A stretch of DNA of 64,000 nucleotides from Phycisphaerae bacterium. GTDB lineage: Bacteria > Planctomycetota > Phycisphaerae > UBA1845 > CAIVHJ01. The notes beneath the pieces were generated by a model that was not told where the DNA came from, searched no databases, and saw only the letters and a program-made list of their open reading frames with translations. Shown here piece after piece: positions 44,151 to 51,202 of the stretch. The stretch lies in NCBI GenBank assembly GCA_022072405.1, contig JAJVHX010000008.1, forward strand, positions 156,154-220,153, in the 5' to 3' direction. Positions within the stretch are counted from its first letter, which is position 1. Each line of letters starts with the position of its first letter. Position numbers and translations under genes: made by a program.

Positions 44151-44894
44151 ATGGATCAGACATCACCAGCTTCGAACGCGTCTGTGGCACTGGTGACCGG
44201 GGCAGCCAAACGAATCGGCCGGGCGGTGGCCCTTGAGCTGGCTCGCGCGGGCTTCAATGTGGTGATTCATTATCATCATTCACTGGATGAGGCCCACGCG
44301 ACGGCTGCCGCTATCCAACAATCAGGCCATTCCGCCTGGCTGGTCTCGGCCGACTTGAATGATGCCACCGCTGCCGGTCAAATACTCCAGTTCGTACAGC
44401 AACAGGCTGGGCGGCTGGACGTGCTGGTCAATAATGCTGCCGAATTCACGCCAATGAGTCTGGATAATTTCGACGCTGCCCGATGGCAACAGACCCAGCA
44501 GATCAATCTGGTGACTCCGCTGGCGTTGTGCCAGGCCGCCGCGCCGCTGTTACGACAACAGCGTGGCGTGATCATCAACTTTCTGGATATTGCGATTGAT
44601 CGGCCCTGGAAAAACTACCTCGCCTATGGTGCCAGCAAGGCGGGGTTGGAGTATCTTACGCGGGCGTTGGCTCGAGCTTTGGCACCGGAAATTCGCGTGA
44701 ATGGCGTTGCTCCGGGGATCACCGTTTTTCCTGACGATTATTCCGACGAACAACGCCGGCAACTGACCTCACCAGTGCCGTTGCAGCGGCCCGGTACGCC
44801 GGAAGAGATGGCCCATGCGGTTCGCTTCCTGGTGGAAGCACCTTATATCACCGGCCAGATTATTCGGGTGGATGGCGGCCGTTTGCTCGTCTGA
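44151..44894 (+). CDS. Short-chain dehydrogenase/reductase, pteridine-reductase-like
   Basis: A 247-residue SDR. The NAD(P)-binding motif is TGAAKRIGRA (residues ~16-25), with an Arg suggesting NADPH preference. NNAAEF (NNAG variant), the active-site Y-G-A-S-K (near 163), and VNGVAPGITVFPDDYS follow. The catalytic Ser, two turns before Tyr, is replaced by Asp (FLDIAIDRPW), which is known in pteridine reductases (PTR1/FolM) and some other SDRs. The C-terminus ITGQIIRVDGGRLL is canonical. A palindrome array lies just upstream. Confidence 0.85.
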   Translation: MDQTSPASNASVALVTGAAKRIGRAVALELARAGFNVVIHYHHSLDEAHATAAAIQQSGHSAWLVSADLNDATAAGQILQFVQQQAGRLDVLVNNAAEFTPMSLDNFDAARWQQTQQINLVTPLALCQAAAPLLRQQRGVIINFLDIAIDRPWKNYLAYGASKAGLEYLTRALARALAPEIRVNGVAPGITVFPDDYSDEQRRQLTSPVPLQRPGTPEEMAHAVRFLVEAPYITGQIIRVDGGRLLV

Positions 44895-44961
44895 CCACAC
44901 TGGACAGCGGCCCGCCAACAACGTACACTGCTTAATTCGTCCAATATGCTCCGGACAGTGA

Positions 44962-45045
44962 GCGGCTGTGGCGAAATTGGCAGACGCGCAAGGTTCAGGT
45001 CCTTGTGATCGCAAGATCGTGGAGGTTCGACTCCTCTCAGCCGCA
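44962..45045 (+). tRNA. tRNA-Leu (anticodon CAG)
   Basis: A class-II tRNA of 84 bases. The acceptor stem is GCGGCTG/CAGCCGC with discriminator A (45045). The anticodon stem CAAGG/CCTTG encloses the loop TTCAGGT, with CAG at 44996-44998. The variable arm has a TGATCGCAAGATCG hairpin. The T-arm GGAGGTTCGACTCCT is standard. No CCA is encoded. A terminator-like hairpin follows at 45095-45127. Confidence 0.97.
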
Positions 45046-45094
45046 TCATTCCTCCGAACATCATTACCCGGGTCGATTCTGAGCAGATCAATAA

Positions 45095-45127
45095 AAAAGC
45101 CCGCAGCCGCAATCGGCCCCGGACTTT
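45095..45127. terminator. Bidirectional terminator between tRNA-Leu and the RiPP-like gene
   Basis: AAAGCCCG...CGGACTTT forms a stem with an inner AGCCG/CGGCC pairing. It is flanked by A's on one side and TTTATT on the other. Placed between the tRNA and the convergent small peptide gene ending at 45170. Confidence 0.6.
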
Positions 45128-45169
45128 ATTATTGAAGTCACTTTTTGCTCAACCGGTACACTGCAGGGT

Positions 45170-45487
45170 CTAGCAGTTATAAACTGTCGCCGGAGCCGTG
45201 CAATTGGCGGTCGGTAGACTGCTGGCGCAATCAAACACCGTATGCGGTGCGGTGCATTGCTGGGTCACCGGCGGCGAGATGCTGATTGATGTTGGACAGT
45301 AGATAACCGTAAAGGGAACCGTGCAGACTTGAGAATTGACCGGAGGTTTGTTGGCGCAAAGCTGTGAGTTAGGTTGCTGATTACAGAGTTGTGTGGCAGC
45401 ACCCTGAATCTGACCCAGGGACTGGTTCGACAACAGCCGCACCGTCTCACGAAATAATCCCAGCTTGCCTGTTTTACGTTTGGACAT
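45170..45487 (-). CDS. RiPP-like precursor with triplicated CTxPxTVxxC core
   Basis: A 105-residue protein from the ATG at 45487 (AAGGAG lies six bases before it; two more ATGs are upstream in the same frame). Residues ~8-29 (KLGLFRETVRLLSNQSLGQIQG) have the leader pattern of class I lanthipeptide/natural-product precursors: L-x-L-x-R/K-E-T-[VI]-R-x-L...L-x-x-[IV]-x-G. The core has Cys at 35 and 44, then three repeats C-T-[VA]-P-x-T-V-x-x-C at 55-64, 78-87 and 96-105, ending exactly on Cys105. It is rich in Thr/Ser/Cys, as expected for thioether crosslinks or disulfides. No modifying enzyme is in the window. A related leader is encoded at 47087. Confidence 0.7.
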   Translation of the reverse strand: MSKRKTGKLGLFRETVRLLSNQSLGQIQGAATQLCNQQPNSQLCANKPPVNSQVCTVPFTVIYCPTSISISPPVTQQCTAPHTVFDCASSLPTANCTAPATVYNC

Positions 45488-45654
45488 CATCATCTCCTTC
45501 ATATTTTGGAATGGATGGATTCAAGGAAATGCAACCCCAGACCTGGAGGCCGATAGAATAGCGCTCCGCATTCCCCTTTCGGACTTCAGCCTAAGATGCA
45601 GCGGTACGAATGTGAATGAAAATTAGCGGCAATTAATGTTGTTAAGGGAATTTA

Positions 45655-45736
45655 TTAGTAGTGGTATCAAAATTCAACGAGCCGCGGGCCTTAGCCCGTG
45701 CGAAGCCTCAATTGGTGATTTTGAAACCAGCTCTAG
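45655..45736. repeat. ~80-bp MITE-like repeat carrying a REP core, copy 2
   Basis: The inverted counterpart of the repeat at 32839-32919. Its ends (AGTGGTATCAAAATTCAA and GATTTTGAAACCAGCTCTA) match the terminal repeats of copy 1. The core CCGCGGGCCTTAGCCCGTGC is a REP variant. A few base differences lie in the core and tips. It sits in the 387-base non-coding gap between the RiPP-like and transporter genes. Confidence 0.8.
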
Positions 45737-45874
45737 TAGTTCTAATCACAAAGTGATCAATCAGTGGTTGGAATATCGATGATATATTCATCCGATCAGC
45801 AGGTGGTACGGACTTCACGGTAAATCCGGGATATTGGGAATGGATAAATAACTGAATATGAAATTAACCATACG

Positions 45875-46753
45875 TTATACATTCATTTTTGCGGGAAATT
45901 TCTGACGCTGCCAGCTGTAAAACAAAGTCGCCAGCAAAACCAGTCCGCCACCCACTAGAGTAGCTTGTCCTGGATGTTCGGCATGAATAAACCAGGCCCA
46001 GACGGGATTCACTACCGGTTCAATGAGCAATAGCAGGGAGGCATGCAACGCGGCGACGTGGGGCATCGCCCAGGTTACCAGGACGTAAGCCACGCCGATC
46101 TGAAAAATTCCGAGGAAACCGATCAGCCACCAGTCAGTTGCAGGGACCTGTTCCGCCGGCCAAGCCCAGGGGGCACATAGCAGTGCGGCCAGCAGATTAC
46201 CCGACAGTACCACTCCTAATCCACTCTCCCGCGAAGTGGCCTGACGTTGGCCGATCCAGCGTAATCCCAGAATCGTACCCGCCCAGGTGATGCCTGAAGC
46301 GGCGGCCAGCAGATTACCTGTGGCGGGTTGGGGGGCACTTTGGCTACGCCCTGGTGTATATATAAACATGATGATCAGCCCGAGCATCACCACCAGCACA
46401 ACACCGAAATCGAGCCGGTTAAATTTATCGCCGGTCAGCCAGGGCGAAAGCGCCAAAATGTATACCGGTGCCGCGGATTGTAGAAAAATCGTTGCTGCCG
46501 CAGTGGTCAGCTTGTTGGCGAGCACAAATAGTATGACCGTACCGGCGTAAGCCAGCGCCACCAGTAGCGTCCGCCAGCTCCAGTGTCTTCGAGCCTGGGG
46601 GAGCAACAGGATGAAAAAGAGTGCCGCCACCACCGATCGATAACAGGCCACCTGTACGCCGCTCAGGGAGCAGCTCTTGATCAAGGCCCCTCCGGTTGAA
46701 AACAGCAGTGCTGCACTTGCTAAGGCCCAGCTGGCCCGGGTTAATGGTCTCAT
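45875..46753 (-). CDS. DMT/EamA-family transporter
   Basis: A 292-residue protein with ten hydrophobic segments in two EamA repeats. The first repeat spans ~5-135 and has the conserved VQVACYRSVVAALFF and FLQSAAPVYILALSPWL. The second starts near 145 (LLAAASGITWAGTILGLRWIG) and ends with HVAALHASLLLLIEPVVNPVWAWFIHAEHPGQ, a signature end. Likely an exporter of amino acids or other metabolites. It lies between two RiPP-like precursor genes, but linkage to peptide export is only a guess. Confidence 0.88.
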   Translation of the reverse strand: MRPLTRASWALASAALLFSTGGALIKSCSLSGVQVACYRSVVAALFFILLLPQARRHWSWRTLLVALAYAGTVILFVLANKLTTAAATIFLQSAAPVYILALSPWLTGDKFNRLDFGVVLVVMLGLIIMFIYTPGRSQSAPQPATGNLLAAASGITWAGTILGLRWIGQRQATSRESGLGVVLSGNLLAALLCAPWAWPAEQVPATDWWLIGFLGIFQIGVAYVLVTWAMPHVAALHASLLLLIEPVVNPVWAWFIHAEHPGQATLVGGGLVLLATLFYSWQRQKFPAKMNV

Positions 46754-47086
46754 GGCGGGCTATCGTGGTCGATTAATGTCACCCTGTAAAGATTCTAAAT
46801 GGCAACTTACCTGAGCTAATCAATCCCGCTTAACCTCTAACCTGCAATAGAAATTTATTGACTTGCCCGACATGGTCATACGCCATGCAATTGCCTATCT
46901 TTGTATTTACAATGTACTTAGAATTCGACCAGGTTAATGGGGATGCCTTGACCCATCCCTTGGAATAGATTAGATATAGATTAGAAAAAATGTGGAAAAT
47001 CATCTCGGCAAAAGTGGTCATATGCAAATTCGTAGGGTATGACTATTATATATTCGCTGACTCTCTCATTGATGGGTGGTGATCTC
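46754..47086. other. AT-rich intergenic region, no gene seen
   Basis: A 333-base gap between the divergent transporter and second RiPP-like genes. It is clearly AT-richer than its surroundings, as expected for promoters. I see no clear -35/-10 pair or palindrome. Confidence 0.4.
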
Positions 47087-47377
47087 ATGGGACGTAAATC
47101 GGGAAAGCTGGTTCTGAAGCGGGAAACCATCCGTGTTCTCGCATCTGAAGAGTTACATCAGGTGGGTGGTGGTATCGGTGGTCCCCTTCAAATTTCTGGT
47201 GTGCTGTGTTGGGTAAAACGCCAGGTGGTTTCCGTTTTTGCCGGTGAGTGCTCGGTGTATACGCAACAAGGTGGAACCTGTGGTTGCCCGGTCTTGCCGA
47301 TTAAGCCGAAGACGCAGGTTCCGGCTCAGGCTTATCTGAACATGATTGCCGTGAACCAATCGGAACAGTTTAATTGA
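47087..47377 (+). CDS. RiPP-like precursor, second
   Basis: A 96-residue protein from the ATG at 47087. The leader KLVLKRETIRVLASEELHQVGGG (residues ~7-29) follows the same pattern as the gene at 45170, here with a genuine GG leader-peptidase site. The core (from about residue 30) has only four Cys (41, 55, 65, 67; CGC at 65-67) and a hydrophobic centre. No modification or export genes are adjacent, so both are orphan precursors in this window. A terminator hairpin follows 36 bases after the stop. Confidence 0.65.
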   Translation: MGRKSGKLVLKRETIRVLASEELHQVGGGIGGPLQISGVLCWVKRQVVSVFAGECSVYTQQGGTCGCPVLPIKPKTQVPAQAYLNMIAVNQSEQFN

Positions 47378-47412
47378 TCCCAGACCACTGGCTTGGATCA
47401 GAAGCAAAATAC

Positions 47413-47441
47413 AGCCTTGAGTTTGACTCAGGGCTTTTTTA
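47413..47441 (+). terminator. Rho-independent terminator after the second RiPP-like gene
   Basis: AGCCTTGAG / CTCAGGGCT pair as a 9-bp stem with a TTTGA loop, followed by TTTTTTATT. It faces the convergent cheR gene. Confidence 0.85.
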
Positions 47442-47505
47442 TTGCGCACACTACTTAAGGTCTGTAATATTTTCGGAAGGATAAACTTCATCGGCAGCAG
47501 ATGGC

Positions 47506-48363
47506 TCAGGCCTTCTGATAGATGGTGGGTTGGATGTACTTGAGCGGTTGAGTCAAACCGTTCAGGCTTTCCGAATGGCCGATGAATAGGTAACCGCCCG
47601 GATGCAGCTGCTGGGCATACTTATTGACCAGTTTTTCCTGTGTCGGCCGATCAAAATAAATCATCACATTTCGGCAGAAAATGACATCGAAACCATGCTT
47701 GAAGGGAAACTGAGCGTCCATCAGATTAAAACGCGTGAAGGTAATACTCTGGCGTAATTCCGGAATGAGCTGCAGGAAACGCTGTCCCTCCTGTTCGACC
47801 TGCTGCAGATATTTCTTCCGCAGGGGTTCGGGTACGGTTCCAACCCGGTGGATATCGTAGAGTCCGAGCTTGGCCTTGGCCAACACGTGGGTGGACAGGT
47901 CGGTGGCCAAAATCTTGAAGGTCATGCCGGGTTCACCGCTGAGAATATCAGCCATGGTCATGGCGATGGAGTGCGGTTCCTCACCGCTGGAGCAGCCGGC
48001 GCTCCAGATGCGCAAGGTGTTGTACTTTTTACGCCACTGGCTATCCGCCAGCCACTTCTGCACGGTCGCCCGCAGAAAATTGAAATGGCCTATTTCCCGA
48101 AACAGATGCGTGGTATTGGTCGAAATGGCATCCAGCAGGCGGCACAGCTCCTCGCCCGAAGGATCCTGTTCTACATGGCGGTAGTACTCGCGAAACGATT
48201 TGAAATTACCCTTGCGCAGCAGTTTGCCCAGGCGTGATCGAACCAGTTGCTGTTTGTTGTCACCCAGGTTGATGCCACTTTTTTGGTAAACCAGCTGGGC
48301 AATCAGGTTGTAATCCTGGTTGGAGAGCTCGACGCTGTCAGTGACGGGGTTGATGTTGTTCAT
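47506..48363 (-). CDS. cheR: CheR chemotaxis protein methyltransferase
   Basis: A 285-residue SAM-dependent methyltransferase. It has the N-terminal helical domain (LVRSRLGKLLRKGNFKSFREYYRHVEQ), SAM motif IWSAGCSSGEEPHSIAM, and the CheR-specific DVIFCRNVMIYFDRPTQEKLV and YLFIGHSESL. It methylates glutamates in chemoreceptors. It is the last gene of the chemosensory operon. No receptor gene or CheB methylesterase is in the window. Confidence 0.95.
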   Translation of the reverse strand: MNNINPVTDSVELSNQDYNLIAQLVYQKSGINLGDNKQQLVRSRLGKLLRKGNFKSFREYYRHVEQDPSGEELCRLLDAISTNTTHLFREIGHFNFLRATVQKWLADSQWRKKYNTLRIWSAGCSSGEEPHSIAMTMADILSGEPGMTFKILATDLSTHVLAKAKLGLYDIHRVGTVPEPLRKKYLQQVEQEGQRFLQLIPELRQSITFTRFNLMDAQFPFKHGFDVIFCRNVMIYFDRPTQEKLVNKYAQQLHPGGYLFIGHSESLNGLTQPLKYIQPTIYQKA

Positions 48364-48366
48364 AAC

Positions 48367-48834
48367 CTAACTACCTGTAGGGGTGAATTCCCGGAACAGC
48401 AATTCAACCTTAAAGCCCTGAGTGCAAATCGCCGCAACCACCGTCTTAGAAGGCACGGTTGCTGTCGCCGGATCCTCATACTCGTACACTTCCGGAATAG
48501 TCAGATTGTAAATATCCTGAGTGCCATAGAGCGTGGTGGCGAGCTGGCCGCAGATAATATTCATCAATTCCTTGGTGGCGTCGTTCGACTGTTCAATGCT
48601 GATGACACCGCTGCCTTCCAAACCCAGCAGATTTCCCGCCAGTATAGTGGAGAATTCCCGGCAGCAGCGTAAGCGCAGTTCGACGTGATGCCGGCCGTGC
48701 ATCTCAATGCGGACTTCGATCCAGGGGGCACACTGTACGCACTCCATCGCCAGATCATCGGTGAGCATGAAGGCCAGATTGGCCAGCACGTCAGAAAGCA
48801 CCTTCGTCAGTTTCGGTTGGATTGCCTCCGCCAT
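48367..48834 (-). CDS. CheX-like chemotaxis phosphatase
   Basis: A 155-residue CheX/CheC-type protein. The segment SNDATKELMNIICGQL carries the conserved E-x-x-N catalytic pair of CheC/CheX phosphatases. It ends four bases from the cheR gene and its start overlaps the end of the CheY-like gene by 44 bases, so the three are translated in one unit. It would dephosphorylate the CheY protein. Confidence 0.75.
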   Translation of the reverse strand: MAEAIQPKLTKVLSDVLANLAFMLTDDLAMECVQCAPWIEVRIEMHGRHHVELRLRCCREFSTILAGNLLGLEGSGVISIEQSNDATKELMNIICGQLATTLYGTQDIYNLTIPEVYEYEDPATATVPSKTVVAAICTQGFKVELLFREFTPTGS

Positions 48835-49216
48835 CGACCTTCACTCCGAACATGGGTTTGAGCACATCACGCAGTTGTTCCGGCTGGAAGGGCTTGCGTA
48901 CAAAGCCGCTGGCCCCCCATTCCTCGATCTGCTGAATCCGCTGAGCGCTGCCCTCGGTCGAAACCACTACGACCGGGATATCCTTCAGGTGGGGATTATC
49001 CTTCATTCGCCGTAACAACTGGATGCCGTTCATACTCGGCATGTTGATGTCCACAATCACGCAAGCCACCTCATGATCCGCCAGTTGGGCAAGCGCTTCA
49101 ATACCATTTCCCGCTTCAAACATCTCACCAATATCCAGATCAATCAACTGGATGGTCCGCCGGATCATCTGGCGTATAGTGGCCGAGTCGTCAACGATGA
49201 GTACATCCCGCGTCAT
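48791..49216 (-). CDS. cheY: CheY-like response regulator
   Basis: About 141 residues from the ATG at 49216. A receiver domain: DD pair in LIVDDSATIR, phospho-acceptor Asp in CVIVDINMPSMNGIQLL, the Thr/Ser switch in VVVSTEG and a Lys in GFVRKPF. No output domain. The extra C-terminal tail (VKVDGGGNPTETDEGAF) reads into the CheX-like gene. CheA at 51203 is the likely donor. Confidence 0.9.
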   Translation of the reverse strand: MTRDVLIVDDSATIRQMIRRTIQLIDLDIGEMFEAGNGIEALAQLADHEVACVIVDINMPSMNGIQLLRRMKDNPHLKDIPVVVVSTEGSAQRIQQIEEWGASGFVRKPFQPEQLRDVLKPMFGVKVDGGGNPTETDEGAF

Positions 49217-49279
49217 GGTCCGGCTCCTCTTGTGCCCCGGCGTTCTGCTGCAAATCGTGCAATCCATATGGATGATTTA

Positions 49280-50128
49280 TTAAACATCGGTAAATAATTG
49301 CTCCACATTCTTCAATTCGAGTAGTGTCTGCACACCAACAAGTTCGAGGTCGCGTTCATGGAGTTGATGGCGTTCGAGTACCGCTGCATCGGCCCGATAA
49401 TTCAAACCATCGGCGCCCAGTCCGATACCCAGCATCATCACGACGCAGTTGGCCAGATAAACCACATCCACCAGCGGATCGGGGGGTTCCAACCCCTGGG
49501 GATTATGGTGATAGCGGATGCAGCGCACGATCACTTCCGGCAGCTTCCAGCGTGAGGTAATTTCGGCGCCGATTTCTTCGTGAGAGAAACCCAGTACACT
49601 GGCTTCGGCGTCGGTGAAGCTGCGATGATCATCGCTGACCTGGCGGATGATTTCATCGAACGCGTCGTGGACATAGTTGTTCAAGATGACTTTGCCGATA
49701 TCGTGCAGTAATCCGGCGGTGAAAGCCAGGTTGATGTTGGGCAGTTTTAGCTGCTGGGCGAACAAAGACCCGGCGATGGCCACCGCCACGCTGTGCCGCC
49801 ACAGTTGGCCTTTCTCCAGTCCGTAACCCTTCTGAGCCCGGGAGAGCAGCATATTGGCATGGACCGACATGACCAGTTGCAACACCTTAACCGTACCCAG
49901 GCAGAGCATGGCATCATTCAGGCTGGTCACTTTGCGCGACAAACCGAAAAAGGCGGAATTGCACAGTTTCAAAACTTCACTGGTCACCGCCTGGTCGTAG
50001 CGGATGGCTTCGACGATATCCTCGACCGTGCTGGTGGGGTTGTTAATGGCCATCATCAGTCGCACCACCGTGCCCGGCAGCGGCGGCAAGCGATCCACCT
50101 GCTGGAGAATTTCGTTGATCTGTTTCAC
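49280..50128 (-). CDS. HDOD-domain protein
   Basis: A 282-residue single-domain HDOD protein, beginning LPPLPGTVVRLMMAINNPTSTVEDIVEAI and with LLHDIGKVILNNYV near residue 145. The HD motif is present, but many HDOD proteins do not hydrolyse cyclic dinucleotides. In chemosensory operons they act as signalling adaptors. It overlaps the cheD gene by 4 bases. Confidence 0.85.
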   Translation of the reverse strand: MKQINEILQQVDRLPPLPGTVVRLMMAINNPTSTVEDIVEAIRYDQAVTSEVLKLCNSAFFGLSRKVTSLNDAMLCLGTVKVLQLVMSVHANMLLSRAQKGYGLEKGQLWRHSVAVAIAGSLFAQQLKLPNINLAFTAGLLHDIGKVILNNYVHDAFDEIIRQVSDDHRSFTDAEASVLGFSHEEIGAEITSRWKLPEVIVRCIRYHHNPQGLEPPDPLVDVVYLANCVVMMLGIGLGADGLNYRADAAVLERHQLHERDLELVGVQTLLELKNVEQLFTDV

Positions 50129-50601
50129 AGTTCTCTCTCCTGCTGGCGATTGCGAATGGTGACCCGGCCGGTGGCGTTATCCAGACGCAGCGTGCGGCTG
50201 ATCGACCCGCCGACATCTTCGGAGGTGATCAGGATGCCGTTCTTCCAGAAGATCTTGCGGAGCATGATGTAGTTGCGTTTGCCGATGTTGAAGGTGCCGT
50301 TGTCATCCAGTAGTTGCGAGCCGCCGGCAACCTTGATGATCAGTCGTTTCTTTACCGCGCCCAGTTCATACGCGGAGCGGAACAATATCGGCACCCCTGA
50401 ATCGGCGAACATCGCCGGGTTTAACTTGGCTTTTTCCGGCGCGAGTGACGATTCCGGCAACATGTAGTGGATCATCCCGCCGACCTTCGTCTCCGGATCC
50501 CATATCGTTACCCCGATACAACTGCCCAGAGAATGGGTAATCAGTGTAGCTTTCGGGTCTTTGGAGACCTTTAGATCAGCGATGTCGACTACGATATCCA
50601 A
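50125..50601 (-). CDS. cheD: CheD chemoreceptor glutamine deamidase
   Basis: A 158-residue CheD. The catalytic Cys-His pair is in SLGSCIGV (Cys ~28) and GGMIHYMLPES (His ~45), with a Thr in the family position. It deamidates receptor glutamines and binds CheC/CheX-type phosphatases, fitting the CheX-like gene two genes on. It overlaps the HDOD gene by 4 bases. Confidence 0.92.
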   Translation of the reverse strand: MDIVVDIADLKVSKDPKATLITHSLGSCIGVTIWDPETKVGGMIHYMLPESSLAPEKAKLNPAMFADSGVPILFRSAYELGAVKKRLIIKVAGGSQLLDDNGTFNIGKRNYIMLRKIFWKNGILITSEDVGGSISRTLRLDNATGRVTIRNRQQEREL

Positions 50602-50697
50602 GGGCGTCGCTTTCGATGGCCGGACCTGCGTCCGATTTACCGGCGTTCAACGAAACAACTGACGGTTGAATAATAATGCGGTCCCGCGATGCAGGAA

Positions 50698-51198
50698 CTA
50701 CAGCGTCGCCGCCGCCTGGACGAACTCGTCGGTGACCAGCACTTTGTCAATATCCAGCAGAATTTTCACCTCATCCTTGACTTTGCCCATGCCCAGGATG
50801 AAATCGGTATTGATGCTGCCGCCCAGTTGCGGAGCCGGTTCGATATCGCCACCGGGAATATCGTGCACTTCCCGCACCGTATCAACGATGATGCCCACCA
50901 GCATGCCCACATCGACGACGATAATGCAGGTCTGATCGTTATATTCCGTGCGGGGCAGGCCGAACTTGGTCCGCAGGTCGATCACCGGAATCACCTTGCC
51001 GCGTAGATTGATTACCCCTTCGACAAAATCAGGGGTTTGCGGCACGTTGGTAATATCCATGATGCCGATGATTTCGCGGACCTTCAGGATGGCGAGTCCA
51101 TATTCCTCGTTATCCAGCATGAAAGTCAGGTACTTTCCGCCCAGTTCCGAACAAACGTTGCTGCTGACCAGATCCTGCGTCGCGTGACTCATAACCAA
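50698..51198 (-). CDS. cheW: CheW coupling protein
   Basis: A 166-residue CheW. The beta-barrel motifs are YLTFMLDNEEYGLAILKVREII, GVINLRGKVIPVIDLRTKFGL and VGIIVDTVREVHDI. It links receptors to CheA. The gene follows cheA by 4 bases; about 96 bases then separate it from cheD, so a second transcript may start there. Confidence 0.93.
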   Translation of the reverse strand: MVMSHATQDLVSSNVCSELGGKYLTFMLDNEEYGLAILKVREIIGIMDITNVPQTPDFVEGVINLRGKVIPVIDLRTKFGLPRTEYNDQTCIIVVDVGMLVGIIVDTVREVHDIPGGDIEPAPQLGGSINTDFILGMGKVKDEVKILLDIDKVLVTDEFVQAAATL

Positions 51199-51202
51199 TC
51201 TC

